A stretch of 64,000 bases of DNA, taken from the NCBI GenBank assembly GCA_002914805.1, contig JXTB01000065.1, positions 1,040,197 to 1,104,196 on the forward strand, written 5' to 3'. The notes under the pieces were generated by a model. The model made no database searches, was not told where the DNA came from, and saw only the letters and a program-made list of their open reading frames with translations. A program made the position numbers and the translations under genes. Shown one piece after another: positions 22,976 through 35,554 of the stretch (position 1 is its first letter; each line of letters begins with the position of its first letter). This stretch comes from Parasponia andersonii (taxonomy: Eukaryota > Streptophyta > Magnoliopsida > Rosales > Cannabaceae).

Positions 22976-25528
22976 TTAAGACTGACCTGCACTTCCAAAG
23001 TCTGAAAGATTAATGGATGGAATGTCTTCCTTTGCAATCAGCGCTTTAACACTAGAGGAAGTCAAGTCATCAGCTAACAATTTAAGAATAGCATCTCTTA
23101 CTATTGCATGGTTCTTATTTGTTTGGTCTGGAATACTTCCTTTGTCAACCATCTCTTTCAAAATCTCATATGCCTTTGGCAGATTGGAGTTTGAGAGAAA
23201 AGCACTTAGTAAAGTTATGTAGACAAAACAATCAGCTTTCATTTCCATTTCTTCCATCTTGCGAAGATAAACCAGAGCAGTATCAGGCCTACCGCACTTC
23301 GAAAGACCAGAGATAAGAGCCATAAAAGTAATTCTGTTTGGAGCACATCCTTTACTTGCAATGTCATCCCAGACCTTAAGAGCATCATCTGACCTTCCAG
23401 CGGCACATAACCCATCTATTAATGTTGTGTAAGTGATTACACTAGGTTCTCTCTCTTCTTCAAACATCGTGGAGAGGCAATGCATGGCTCGATCAATGTC
23501 ACCACTTTTGCACCATGCATCTATCAGCAGATTATACGTAACAACTGATGGAATAAGACCCTTCATCACCATTTCATTGACGAGATTCTCGGCTTCTGAG
23601 ATTCTTTTGGCCTTAAAAAGCCCATTTATCAACGTATTATAGGCAATCACATCAGGACAATAACCTCGGGCACAAATGTCCTTAAACAAACGCAAGGCAC
23701 GATCCACTTGTTCTGACTTTATCAAGCCATCCATAGCAGCAGAATAGGCAACTATATCAGGGAGGAAACCTTCGTGAAGCATGTCATGAAGAAAATTGCA
23801 AGCTTCATCTACCTTCCTGTGTTTGCAAAGCCACTTGACGAGTAAAGTTGAATACTTCATCCATGGTTCATGTCCATGCATACGCATCCTTTTCAGCAGT
23901 TCAAGGGCTCCTGCAACATTTTCTCTTCTACATTGGCACCCATATAAAGAATTATGAGTAAATTGTGTTGGTTCAAGTCCAGAATCCTCCATATCTCTCA
24001 GGAGCTCATAACTTTCTTCCAATCTATTTGAATTACATAGTTCATCGATCAAATTATTATAGATTAATCTATCTGGTTTACAGCCAATCAGGGTCATATC
24101 TTTGAATAGGCATAACGCCATGTCCAACTTATCAGTCTTGAGTAGACCGTCAATAACAATTCTAAAATAAGAAGTAAGAGGTCGAACCTTTCTCTTGAGG
24201 AGCTCATTTACCGTGAAACCAGAATCAGATTCATCTCCCATTATCCCCATTATAGTCCGGAGCAGGACATGAGCTTTACCAACCAATCCCATATTGATAA
24301 GACAGTGGAACACAGAATTGTAAAGCCAAATGATGCCTTCTTCATCCATATCTTCCTGTGTTTCTACAAGTAACCGAATAATATCCTCTTCATTAGAACA
24401 AGATGATATGAGCTTAGTAAGTATCCCAACATCAGGGCGGATCCCCAACTCCTTCATCTCAGAATACAAACACAAAGCTTTCTCGAGTTCTTTATTCTTA
24501 CAAAGTCCCCCAATTAGAACATCATAAAGGGAAATATCAACACCAAAACCCGACTTACGCATTTTAAGGAACAATTGAAGAGCTTTATCCACTCTGGATT
24601 CTCTCACGAATCCATTAATCAAAACAAAAAACGTCTTCTCATTCATCACAAGACTGTGATCCTCCATTCTTTCGATCAACTCAAACGCCTTATCCACCTC
24701 ACCCCACTTGCTAAAAGACAATACAAGTACAGAAAACACATGGGCATCAACCCAATTCCTCTCACGCATTTCGTGGAAAATATTCAAAGCCTTCTCAAAC
24801 TGACCTGCATTGCAATAAGCCCCTAAAAGTGGAGTCAACGTGTACTTATTAATCTCCCACCCAGAATCCAGCATTTCCTGCAGCCTCATTTCAAGAAAAT
24901 CAATCGAACTAGGCTTAGATATGGCTTCCAACAAACAAGCATAGGTATAATCATTCGGAACACAAAGACCTTTCTTCTTCACTTGATCAAACACAAAATT
25001 AGCTTCACTAACCAATTCCAAACTACCTAAACACCTCAAAAAGAAACCCAAACCTCCAGGGGTGATCGAGCAATTCGAGTTAACGAAATCCAAGGCCAAA
25101 GCTTTCAGTGGGCCATTTTGTCGAGCATGTGATAGGATAGACGCCATGGCATTATAAGTATAACAATTGTGCCTATACCCAGATTGGTTTGAGGCCCAAG
25201 TGAAGAACAAGTGAGCTATTTCCCAGCTCTTAAAGCAGTTTAGCACGGTTTCGACGAGTTTGGTGGTGAGAACCGGAGCAAGGCGCTTCAGCTCTGGGTT
25301 TTCTGGCGAAAAGGGCCGTTCAAAAAAGATGGAAATGAGGCCATTGGCTACATGAGCGTGTTCCGAGTTGTTGAAAGGAGTCTGGGTGGAGAATGGGGAG
25401 TAGAATAGCGAGATGGGAAAGGTGATTTTGGTGAACGAAAGAGAATGAAGCGCATATGGGTTTATGATACTGGGGTTTATCAATTTGAAGAGAGTTCTCA
25501 GGGTTTTTGAGATTCTAGGCAGTGCCAT
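22976..25528 (-). CDS. P-class pentatricopeptide repeat protein, mitochondrial
   Basis: A single uninterrupted frame without introns, typical of plant PPR genes. A Met lies at 25555, but I prefer the one at 25528 (MALPRISKTLRTLF), which starts an amphipathic, Arg/Lys-rich, acid-free presequence suited to mitochondrial import; that gives 850 residues. From about residue 200 onward tandem 35-residue repeats follow, about 15 in all, e.g. DVIAYNTLINGLFKAKRISE, VVTYNLLIDAWCKSGDIDRA and VITYTTLIDGLCAAGRSDDA. No E, DYW or SMR tail is present, so it is a P-class protein, a group that binds organellar RNA for stabilisation, splicing or translation. A less regular stretch lies around residues 380-450. 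The overall architecture recalls Arabidopsis At5g08310, but the RNA target is unknown. Confidence 0.93.
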   Translation of the reverse strand: MALPRISKTLRTLFKLINPSIINPYALHSLSFTKITFPISLFYSPFSTQTPFNNSEHAHVANGLISIFFERPFSPENPELKRLAPVLTTKLVETVLNCFKSWEIAHLFFTWASNQSGYRHNCYTYNAMASILSHARQNGPLKALALDFVNSNCSITPGGLGFFLRCLGSLELVSEANFVFDQVKKKGLCVPNDYTYACLLEAISKPSSIDFLEMRLQEMLDSGWEINKYTLTPLLGAYCNAGQFEKALNIFHEMRERNWVDAHVFSVLVLSFSKWGEVDKAFELIERMEDHSLVMNEKTFFVLINGFVRESRVDKALQLFLKMRKSGFGVDISLYDVLIGGLCKNKELEKALCLYSEMKELGIRPDVGILTKLISSCSNEEDIIRLLVETQEDMDEEGIIWLYNSVFHCLINMGLVGKAHVLLRTIMGIMGDESDSGFTVNELLKRKVRPLTSYFRIVIDGLLKTDKLDMALCLFKDMTLIGCKPDRLIYNNLIDELCNSNRLEESYELLRDMEDSGLEPTQFTHNSLYGCQCRRENVAGALELLKRMRMHGHEPWMKYSTLLVKWLCKHRKVDEACNFLHDMLHEGFLPDIVAYSAAMDGLIKSEQVDRALRLFKDICARGYCPDVIAYNTLINGLFKAKRISEAENLVNEMVMKGLIPSVVTYNLLIDAWCKSGDIDRAMHCLSTMFEEEREPSVITYTTLIDGLCAAGRSDDALKVWDDIASKGCAPNRITFMALISGLSKCGRPDTALVYLRKMEEMEMKADCFVYITLLSAFLSNSNLPKAYEILKEMVDKGSIPDQTNKNHAIVRDAILKLLADDLTSSSVKALIAKEDIPSINLSDFGSAGQS

Positions 25529-27593
25529 TTCGTACCAAAACAATACGCTTCTCAAAATTTTATACCTGTTTGGAGCCAGAAAAATTCTATAAAAAAAATT
25601 ACATATAAGACACAGGCACTTAAAAATGTATGATATGCTCTAAATTATACCCCAAGTTCGAAATGGGAAAGCATCAAAAATCTCCTTGCGTTGCAAACAA
25701 GACGAGATACCACTTTCTACATCCGTGTTTTCAAAATAGACATTATTTCGGTAGGTATTTTTTTTGTTTTCTATTGTCTAATAAGAAAAGTATTAAATGA
25801 TATATATATATTTTTTTTTTCTAATAATTTTAAATACAAAATATATTTCTTTAATTTATCATTGGATCAAATTTGGTCAAAATTACGTTTGTAAAATAAC
25901 ACTAATACCTTTAATCAAATAATGCAACTAGTTCCTTAAGGCTACAAACAAACAATCAATTTGTTTTAAAAAAAATTATATATATTTTTTTAACTATAAG
26001 TACAATATTTGACATTTAAGTTTTGTGGTTGTTGATTTAATGAATAATTTGATTATTTGAGCAAGAGTACTTTCGTCATTTTAAAATTAAAATTGACAAA
26101 ATTTAATAGAAATTTGTTAAATGGATAATGTTGACGTAATTTGATAAACTTATTGGGTAAGTTTTGTACATCTTCAAACGCATGGGTAGAAACTAGTTTT
26201 TTTGTAGTACATAGACAAAATTTTTGGTATTTTGTCATTTGAGATGTATGCTTCTCTTAGTAAGTTTCTATATGTTTATAGACAAAGTACCCCTTAAAAA
26301 TGACAAAAATAATCGATTGCTTTTGATGGATTTGACAATATGGATACGAAATCCTGGGCTGCTATTAAGTTCCAAAATGTTACAAGGTAATTTTTCAAAA
26401 AGAAAAACGGTAAATTGTTAAAGGTAATTTAAGTTTTGAAATTTAATCGTGGTTTCAGTTTAGTAAATTGCATGTAAAACTATGATAATCATTGAAAACG
26501 TTAAGAGATTGTTTAGTACAAGATATTCTCATTTTTTAGATTAATAAATCGCACGTAAAATTGTGATAATCATTGAAAACTTTAAGAGATTGTTTGGTAC
26601 AAGGTAATTTCACTTTTTAGATTAATAAGAATACTGAAAATGATGATACGATTATCTGATATCTAGAATAATTGTATTTGGTTATATATAATAATTTTGT
26701 CTATGATTCCTTGAATATTAAATAACTGTATTTAGTTGTGCAGAAGAATGTGTTTTAAATTAAAATTATAAAATAATTATAAAATTAAATTATTTATAAA
26801 ATAATAAAATTTGTTAGCATAAAATAAAACAATTTGCTATGATTCTTGAGATGTCTAATTTTTTTTTGTTTTATTTTTTACGATAAGTTTTAGATAAGGA
26901 ATCATTTAAAATCCAATATTAATAAATTTTAAATGACTTACACGTTTAAGAAGATTTGATCTATGAGATAATTATTTTACTAGGTGTTAAAATAATATTA
27001 AATATAAAAATGTATTAAAATATTCATTATCACTTAAAAATTACGACATACTAAACAATCCTAAGACTTAAAAATGATTATATTGGTTCTACTTCTCCCC
27101 CTACGTGGACTACTTGTTCTAGATGGGGGACCACCTGATCTAGATCGGAGGGTGAGGTTATTTTGCACACAGAATAGGAAAAATCATACTTTATATTGCA
27201 CATAATAAAATTCTTAAATTGAATTTAACTACTTAAGTTAACGGAGTTAATTTTCTGTGCTTTACAGTGGTCCACAATTATTCTTAAAATACTAGTTCAT
27301 GGTACGTGCCTTTGGCGTGTGCCCTTGTTGTTAAGTTTTATTTTTTATCTTTTTTAAAAGAACTTATAGTATTATTCAAGGAAATCCACAACATATATCA
27401 AATATACTACTCCTGGTAATACTACTAACATAAGTAGTTTAGGCTAAATATAGAATCGAAATAGAAAAAATTAATCGATGAAAAATATAAAAAGAAGAGT
27501 TAGCAATGTTATAACAGACTATAATCTGTAAAGTATTATTATTTATAGGGATAAGGATATACGTCAATAATTCTTATAAGGTATTTATTTTGG
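25529..27593. other. AT-rich intergenic DNA with a diverged tandem duplication
   Basis: The first few hundred bases are the PPR gene's upstream region. A unit of about 69 bp with 'gataatcattgaaaac' and 'aagagattgttt' occurs twice, at 26464-26532 and 26545-26613 (period 81). No gene or RNA was recognised. Confidence 0.5.
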
Positions 27594-28330
27594 GGATAAT
27601 GACATTAAAACACCTTGACTTTCGACTTTTCTGCAAAAAATATCTTAATTTTTGAATTTTTAAAAAATAATATTTTTATTTTTAAATTTTTGTAAATTAA
27701 TATCCTGATTTAAAATTTTTTCAACATAATACCCTCACTTTGAAATTTTATAAATTAATATTTTAACAATTAAAATTCTTACAAATTAATAACTAACATT
27801 TAAAATTCCTATAAAATTGTAATCTTGATACTCAATAAGTTGATTTTAATAATAAAATATGGTAATAATCATTATCAACTTAATTAAAACTTATTAAATA
27901 ATAAAGTTCTGAAAAATATTTGTAGTTAGCTTATTTAATTTTCATTTAAAAAAATAAAAAAAATAGAAGGAGAGGTAAAAATAGTTAATTGTTAAAAAAA
28001 AAAAAGAAAAAAACATGAGAAGTAAAAAAATGTGTTTTTTTTAACAATTAACTAAAAAAGTAGTTATTAAATAATTTTTAATAATATATTAATATCTAGA
28101 CATTTTTAATAAGTTAACAAAAGATGTTTGCATTTTTTAATTTGCTAATAGTATAAATTTATAAAGAAATAAAAACTGAGAGTATTAATTTATAAAAATT
28201 ATAAATATTAGGATATTAATTTGTAATATTTAAAAATGATAGTATTAATATGTAGAAGTTCAAAAAACAGTGCATTTTTTTTTTAAAAAAAAGTTAAAAG
28301 TGAAAGTATTTTTATATAATTAATCTTTTA
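27594..28330. mobile_element. Large AT-rich foldback element
   Basis: The left arm (about 27594-27780) and right arm (about 28120-28330) are inverted complements containing repeated 'aaattaatatcctgattt'-type words and their complements. It is non-coding. It resembles the M2 foldbacks (7800, 62215) in word content but is longer. Confidence 0.4.
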
Positions 28331-29940
28331 TTATTTATTTATACAAATAAGGATATGTGTCGATAAAAAAGATGAGATATTTATGTTTAAAAAAAAAAAA
28401 CAACAGATAAAAAGAATAAAAAAGAAAAGAGGCAAGCAGCTTGGGCAGTGGACAGGTCCAAATCCCAACATGATTCATGTTTCTATGATTCTATGATATA
28501 TACATATATATATATATATATATAGATCTGATGCTCTATTGTCAAGCTTCCCTCATCTCTTCCATGCCCCCGATCCTCATCGCCATCTCCAGTGCTATGT
28601 CCTTCGTCGGCATCATCGGCGTCAAGTAGGTCCTCCGTCGAGCAAGTCCTAAAATTAGTGGTTCTTTGATATAGATTGCACCTCAGAAGAAACTCGCCAC
28701 TCCATCTCCGAATTCTTCTATCAAAATCCAAAGTTCAAGGGTTAATTTTCTCTGCCAAAAATATAGAGCTCTCTTTCGGCTTCTTCCTCTTCTTTTTCTC
28801 CAAGATTTTTAAACTTACAAAAATAGGAATGTTTTGTTGCAGGATAACAATGCGCCTCCAAATTTTTGAACCGCAGCGTGGTGGGTAACTTGTTAACTGT
28901 TAGTATAATTAATTAACGTGTTAAAATTTATTACAAATAAATTAAATATTATTACTAATTAAATTACAATAAATAGTATGTCTATATGTATTAATATTAA
29001 AAATTTAGTATAAAATTTGATTTATTGTAATAAGTGAGTAGAGATATATGGCAGAATCGTCCTAGCTTTTAATCCTCCGTGTGCAACCTCACGGTTACAC
29101 CCAAATTTATGGAATGCAAATCTTCTAAGATCATATCTCAGCCGTATTCAAAGTGGTTGTATACAGGCAGCCGTTTTTGGGTATTATAATAGCCGCTCCC
29201 AAAATTTAATGGATTTGGGTTAATTTTAAATGAATAGATTGTAAAAGAATGATTAGATTCCAATAGTGAGGGATAAAAATTAAGACGTCCAGTACACGAT
29301 TTTACTTTTAGTATTCTTTTCGTCTAAATGGTGATAGAAATATGATACTAACTAATTTGGACAACCACAACTTCTATAGATTAAAAAGAAAACAGAAATA
29401 TATAAACAAAACGTCATAAAATAATAACTGAATTTAATTGTTTTTATTTTGATTTTTTTTTTTTAAATTAAAATAGCTGATTTTCACTCCTAATCAACTT
29501 TATCCTATCTTATTTGAAATCGGACTAAGTTATAAAAAAATTTAGGAGTTTTAGCCACACGTCACATCCTCGTTACCAAACCTTCTACGTCATTCCATTC
29601 TTAACAATTCAATTTTTTTCATTTGAATGTCACGTTTTTTAAAATAACTAATAATAGAATGGATTTTTAATTTTTGGAATAAAAATGGATTGATGATGTA
29701 ACAAGGTCAGAATTCAGAAACAGTAAATAAGATCTCAAGTTCAAACAAAAGGTAAAAATAAAAAAAATAACTGTCAAAATGACAGTTTGTGAATTCTCTC
29801 AAAGTACCCGAAGAAGTACTTGTCTTCCTTTTTCCATCCACAAACGACAATCTTCCCTCGTGAACTGCTTTTTACATGTCGACCCCAGAAATCAAGCACG
29901 TGGCCTAACTCAGACTTACAACTATCACACCGCCTTACAC
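28331..29940. other. Intergenic DNA with a short GC-richer segment
   Basis: At 28540-28625 a GC-richer segment reads, on the plus strand, MPPILIAISSAMSFVGIIGV followed by K and a stop. It may be a relic of a membrane-protein exon, but it is too short to assign. The rest is AT-rich with no gene. The last few hundred bases are probably promoter for the gene starting at 30109. Confidence 0.4.
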
Positions 29941-29943
29941 CTC

Positions 29944-29952
29944 ATTATAAAC
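29944..29952 (+). promoter_or_regulatory. Candidate TATA box for the 455-residue protein gene
   Basis: ATTATAAAC lies 157 bases before the start codon at 30109, a plausible distance for a plant 5' UTR of about 130 bases. The leader contains a (CACATA)n run near 30038-30062. This is inferred from position and motif only. Confidence 0.35.
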
Positions 29953-30108
29953 GCTCAGACTTCACATTCATACTCAAATTTTTCTCCTCTCTCTTCACTT
30001 GTCGAACAACATAAATCAGAGTAGGGGAAGAAAAAAAACACATACACATACACATACACATATTAGATAATACATACAATTAGTATCATCATCTAGCTCT
30101 CTCCAGCT

Positions 30109-33089
30109 ATGTCGTCGGAGCTATCTCTAGTCAAATACGGCCACAGAACGGGGCTGTCGCCGCTGTCATCGTCGTCGTCGTTTCTGAACTCCGTATTTAT
30201 CTCGACGGTGAACGCGGCGGCGAAGACACTTGTTTCGGTGACGAAAAGCGGTGTCCGAAACGAGGTAGGGAAGTGGACACCCAGAGACCACTTCCGCTTC
30301 ATGATGATGATCATGACTTGGCTCACCTTGTGGGTTCTTAGGGTTTTGATGGATAATATCCCTTCCTGTTCTCTGGCCTTAATGGGCTATTCCTCTCCTT
30401 TCAATCTCCTCAAGGCGTTTTCGCCTTTCGGCTTGATCGATTTCCCGAGATCGCGCTCGCTGGCCTCGGCCTCGGCTTCGGCTTCGTTGTCGGTTTCGTC
30501 TTTGCAGAAGATTCTGAATGACGGAGTTGAGGCTGTGCCTGTTCAAGCTCTCGGAAGAGCCCTTTCTCAGGTAATAATTATGCTAAATTAATTTCAAATT
30601 AGTTTTATAATCGGTGTCCTTTATTTTATTTTATTCTTTTAATAATTTTGAATTTAGTAGTTCGGTGAAGTTGCCATCTGAGAAGTTTATTAAATAATTA
30701 ATTTGATTAGTTGATATATATATATATATAATATATGTGCGGAACTATTAACACTAGTTATAATAACTAGTGAACTTCTCGCAAGTTTCATTGCTTTTCT
30801 CTCCTTAATTTTCTTTATTAATCAGTTATTTCAGTTTTGAGAGAAGGGGACAATAGTGGGTTCGACATGCAACTTTCATTGGGTTAAGAAAAGTGGGAAC
30901 TATTTTTTTATTTCCATACAGTATACATCTATACATATAGCAGTTTAGGAGGAGGAAAACAAAAAAATAGAGAACTAATGGTAATTGCAGGAAGCAGAGT
31001 ATACAGTACTAATGCTAATTCATGAGCTTAATCCCATTACAACCCTTTTTATTTTTTTTCAACTCAAATCATTAGATACATTGATAAGCAACAAAAGTTT
31101 AATCTATAAAAGGTTTAGCGTGACTACAACTAATTAAAAAGGTTACTAAAGCTTATTTCTTGGACAATATTAAACAAGAGTACGCGTAACTTTCGCATTT
31201 AAGTTCTTATTTTTAGGATTAAATGTAATTTTTCAAATGCTACATTGTATGCGTATACACTAAGGTTTCCTTCCCATATAAGTATTGTTCTGTTTGGGTC
31301 CAAAAATTTTCCAAACTGTAATGTCTGACAAAGGAAATGATTATTATTTAACTCCACGTAGTAGCCGACTTTACGTCAAATAGACAAGTGTTCTCAGTCA
31401 AAAAATTCTGGAATCCACGTCGACATTTTCCCTCACCGCCGTGTAACCCCGAACTGACCCACCTGGGTTCGAAACACGTGTCACCCTCTGATTGGTGCTT
31501 CACATGTGCAGATCCTGGCCCTGCTCAACGAGATACCCGCCACCTCAAGGAAATACCAATTCTCCATGGCGATGGCGGAGCGCATCATGGACGGCAACGC
31601 CAGATCAGGCCACGTGGACATGCTACAGGTCAACCGCGTGGCACTCTCCTCGGCCTTCGACCGCACCTCAGCTCTCCTGCACCGCTCCCTAGAGAAGCGA
31701 CACCGCGACAACAGCGACGAGTACTCCGGCTCCGGCGCGTGGGCAGCACGCGCCATCCGGGCTCTGCCGCTGGGGTCCTACGTGGCGCCGTACATCAAGG
31801 GGCTTAGCGTGTGCGTGGGGGCGGTGCGGTCGTGGGTGGAGGTGATCGTCACGCACCGGTCAAGGGGCACGAGGCGGATACCGGGATTTGGCGGTGGGGA
31901 GGGAGGAAGGCTGGTTTGGGAGGAGGAGGAGGGAGGGGAGGTGGTGGCAGAGAAGCTGGGGGAGGAGCTGATGTGGATAAGCCATAAGCTCAAGGCTTAT
32001 GGGGCGGTGGACGAGGCTTTGGTGCAGTGGAGCTTTGCCTCTGGATTGGCTTCGGTTTCTCTCACCACTGATCCTAGACTTCAAGGCCTCATTGTCAAGA
32101 TCTCAGGTTCCATAATTTCACTCATTTCTCTCTCTTTTACAGCAGCCTTAATTTCAATATATAAAGCTAGAGGTAGGTACATTGCGTAGCGTACGCACGT
32201 GTATATATATATAAATATATATATTTGCATGCAAACCATCCACATAGATATATATACTGCTTGGGGAGGAGCACTAGAATAAAAAAAAAAAAAAAAGTAC
32301 TGTAAAGGGAACATCTTGGTAGATTTGCAATTGCATATACTATATTATATATAATTGTCTCACATTTTTTTGAGGGTGGACTTTTGTGGTAAGTTATATT
32401 CGTGTACATGTAACATATTTGTAAACAACGCACATTTTTAAAGTGAGATCACATTAGAATCATATAATAGAATAAAAATTTATGCACTAAACAAAAATTT
32501 GACAGAGTATGAGAAGAACTCGATGATTCAGATATCTATCATTAGATTTGAGGGAATTGTTTACGTGTACATATGCAACTACTTTTTTTAAGTAACGAGC
32601 AACTAGTTATAAGTACTTTGTATTGTGCAAAATTTGTGAAACTGCCAAATCGATCAGTCATTCTTTTAATAATACTCCCTCTCCTTGAGAAGCATTCACT
32701 TTTTTTAAAAAAAAAAAAAAAGAAAACAAAACAAAAAAAAAAGAGGGTGCTAATCAACCTTATATGACACATATGCAGCCATGTTATTTAGCGAACTGAA
32801 CCAAGAAGACGTTGAGGTATCAACCGAAGTGAAGTTCAGATTACTCCTTCTATGGCTTCCGTTGTTTTGCCATGCGGGAAATGGATTCGCTTACCCCGTC
32901 TTGACCTACTTCGAGAAGGCGGACGTGGAGAGAGCGATCGACCAAGCGATCTGGAGCTTGCCGCCCATGGATCAAGAAGTGATCCTCACAAATTGGATAC
33001 AAGACTTCGCCATTTCTGCCTCGGATTGGCCTAATCTTCAGAGTTCTTACGACCGATGGTGCCAATCTACGCGCAATCTCGTGGTCTAA
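30109..33089 (+). CDS. Plant protein of uncharacterised family, 455 residues
   Basis: Exons 30109-30570, 31512-32106 and 32779-33089 join cleanly (CTCAG|GTAATA; GTGCAG|ATCCTG; ATCTCAG|GTTCC; ATGCAG|CCATG) to give 455 residues. The first exon has Ser-rich low complexity and a hydrophobic stretch near residues 67-90 (MMMIMTWLTLWVLRVLMDNI) that could be a membrane or signal-anchor segment. Exon 2 is conserved-looking: ILALLNEIPATSRKYQFSMA, then MAERIMDGN and a Gly/Glu-rich loop (GGGEGGRLVWEEEEGGE). Exon 3 ends with CWxxT-free, helix-rich sequence including RAIDQAIWSLPPMDQEVILT. I recall similar plant proteins labelled 'BTB/POZ domain protein TNFAIP', though I see no clear BTB fold. Exon 2 is much more GC-rich (near 60 percent) than the flanks. 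Function is unknown. Confidence 0.85.
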
Positions 33090-33930
33090 AATCTTATATT
33101 CCATATAGTGCATAGACTAAAATTCAGTGTGCTATGCATGAAGGGTTACTATAGATGTAAAAATGTACTATTTAGATCGATAGTTTTCTCATGGTCATAT
33201 TGCGCGCGTTGAATTGGGTAGGTACGTTATAAACGAGCTCTTTATTGCTTTTACAATAGTAAGAATCTATGCGCTATGTGAAAGGTACCATAGCTAGCTC
33301 GTTTATGTAAAACTTGAATATGAACGGGAATGCATTTTATTAGACGGATTTAATTAATAAATTGAGTTATACATAAATTTCACCGCTGTAGTTTAATTAT
33401 AATTAATCAATAATAAAATGATACAGTATTGGCACCATATAGTATCATATGGCATTGTTCTATACAGGCGTGTTGTGTGAGATATTATTTGCTAGCTAGT
33501 TTGATTATACATGTACTTTTACCGCGTGTATGATTCTGATTTTTTTTAAAAATAAGGTCATTATGACGATCCTATGTATTCATCTTCAATCTGTGTGTAT
33601 GGAAATCTCTCAACTAGAAATGTCTCCTTACTTTATTTAATCTTTTCTCCAATTTTCATAATCAATCATTTGCAACCTGCGGCGGAGCGCCGGAGCCACA
33701 TAATAATTTGGATAGGGGCTGGCGCATGCCCCTTTTAACTTTTTGGGGTATATTTCATTTCTACGTAAAACTTTATTGTAATTCTGTATTTGACCCCTCA
33801 AAATTTTGAGTCATAATACCTAAAATTTCAAGTTCATGTAGATGCTCCATCCTTAAATTTTAACTCATAATTTGGGTTATATGTTTTTGGGGAAAATTTC
33901 ATACATAATACATATTAAGAAAAATATTAG
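33090..33930. other. Downstream and intergenic DNA
   Basis: The first part is the probable 3' UTR of the preceding gene. GGCGGAGCGCCGGAGCCAC at 33681-33699 recalls hAT (Tip100-like) terminal repeats, but a matching right end was not proved. Confidence 0.4.
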
Positions 33931-34200
33931 TTTGATTGCAGTCTTTTTCTAAGAAAAACTGTTAAAATAAAAGGAACTAACTATCAAAAGTGCTACTTAG
34001 CTTAATTTTCTCTATTTTTGTTGTCTTAACTCTTAACTCAAAGCTCATGCTTATGAACTTAATAAATAAATTTCAACTAATAATATTATATTAGAAACAA
34101 AGCCTATACATTTCACTTGAAAACAAAGCCCACATCAATTTCTACTTAAGAAATTTTACGGTATTAATTATGAAATTATTATGCAATGGATTCAAAGTAT
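33931..34200. repeat. Direct repeat, copy 1 of a 270-bp block
   Basis: Matches 40793-41049 in the same orientation, with shared words such as 'ataactatcaaaagtgctac', 'aacttaataaataaatttca' and 'cacttgaaaacaaagcccac'. Copy 1 is cut at 34202 by the minus-strand LTR-like repeat. The two copies bracket the LINE nest. Confidence 0.7.
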
Positions 34201-34201
34201 C

Positions 34202-35400
34202 TGTAAAGACCGGATTTTTAAAAGGGTACGTAATAAGGAAATTTAAATCTATGGGCACTTTGGAAATTTTCAATTTTTGAATAATAATAATACTAAATAT
34301 CTGAAATGAATATGAAATTAATTAAGTCTAGGTGCATTTAGACAAAAGTGAAAAAGAATTTTAAAATCAAAGACTAAAGTGTAAATAGTTGAGGGTGTAA
34401 ATGAAAGAATATTTTAAAAATTTGTGCCAAAATATAATTATGGGAAATAGTGCAACACAGTCAGGAGGTGACACATATGCTACAGTTCCCATAATTGGCC
34501 CTAAATCCCCTCAAAATCCTTTCTTTTCCATGAAGGCCCCTGAGAGCCCAAGAAATAATCCTTGTCAGTTATCGTTCACGAGCGGTTGAACCGCCACCCG
34601 ATCAGTCGGACACACTGGCCTGCATGATGTGCCGACTGCTAACAATGCCACATCGACCCTCCACACCGTGAACGGCCGCCCAACGAAGAAGATCAATGAC
34701 CACGAAGGGGACAGCTACCGACTGGTATTTCAGTTGTTGTGTCACTATCTGATGTCATACAGATATATCACTGGCACATTTGGATTGCTCTTGTCGCCGC
34801 CATCGGTTTCTAGCCAGTCATCGACATCAAATCGCCACTGTTGAATAATTTCTGAATTTGGCCATTTTTTAAAAATTTAAAAATGGTATTTTTATAAATA
34901 TTTTTGTAAAATAATTATTTAGGACATAAAAATATGGTGTACCAGAGGAGTTAAAATCCTGAACAAATATGATTTTGTAGTTTTGAAATGACATCCCAAG
35001 TGTGTAAATTTTCCAATTGAAAAAGTGAATGTTTTTTAAATTATTTTTTAAAAATGGACTATTTTGTCATTTTTGGATTTAAAGTTTGTTTAAGGTTCGG
35101 AATCTTAAAACTAAATCCTGATTTTGAATTTAGATTCAGTGAGATTGAGAGACGAACTTTGATATAAAATATCACTATATTTCGAAGTAGCACGAACATC
35201 AAAGAATGCGGCTTCTGAATAGTATTATTTTACATATCAAAGGCCACTTCTCGTCCCAAAACTCAAATTTGACAAATTATATATTTGACCTAACTATTTT
35301 AGATGCTAAAAATTTAATGGTGATATCTGTTTCTCATTTTAAGGCTCCGTTTGAAAAGTCATTTTTCAAAGTGAGCCTACGGGATTCCCGAAAAGACTAA
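34202..35400 (-). repeat. Diverged solo-LTR-like repeat, copy C (reverse orientation)
   Basis: Begins on the plus strand TGTAAAGACCGGATTTTTAA; its complement ends ...CCGGTCTTTACA like copies A and B. Read on the minus strand, 35270-35370 aligns with copy A 3770-3880 ('gagccttaaa.tgagaaa', 'caccattaaatttttag', 'agttaggtc'). The distal (5') end is not identified, so this copy may be truncated. It contains a GC-richer stretch (34550-34830) lacking in the other two, without a recognised protein. Confidence 0.45.
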
Positions 35401-35554
35401 TGAGAATTTCTTCAAGCGTTGTTAGCTTGGTATAGCTAACATCTCAAAGTACGGGTTCAATTACTTAGTTTTATACTTATTTGATTTATATTTGCATTAT
35501 AATTGATTTATGAAAAATCGTAGTTTACACGATGGTTTAAGATCCTATGTCTCT

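Noticed and set aside
28540..28625. Possible short membrane-protein exon (MPPILIAISSAMSFVGIIGV)
   Set aside because: Too short, ends in a stop, and no neighbouring exon or family was recognised.
31481..31993. Minus-strand frames over exon 2 of the 455-residue protein gene
   Set aside because: Antisense of a GC-rich coding exon, where stop-free shadows are expected.
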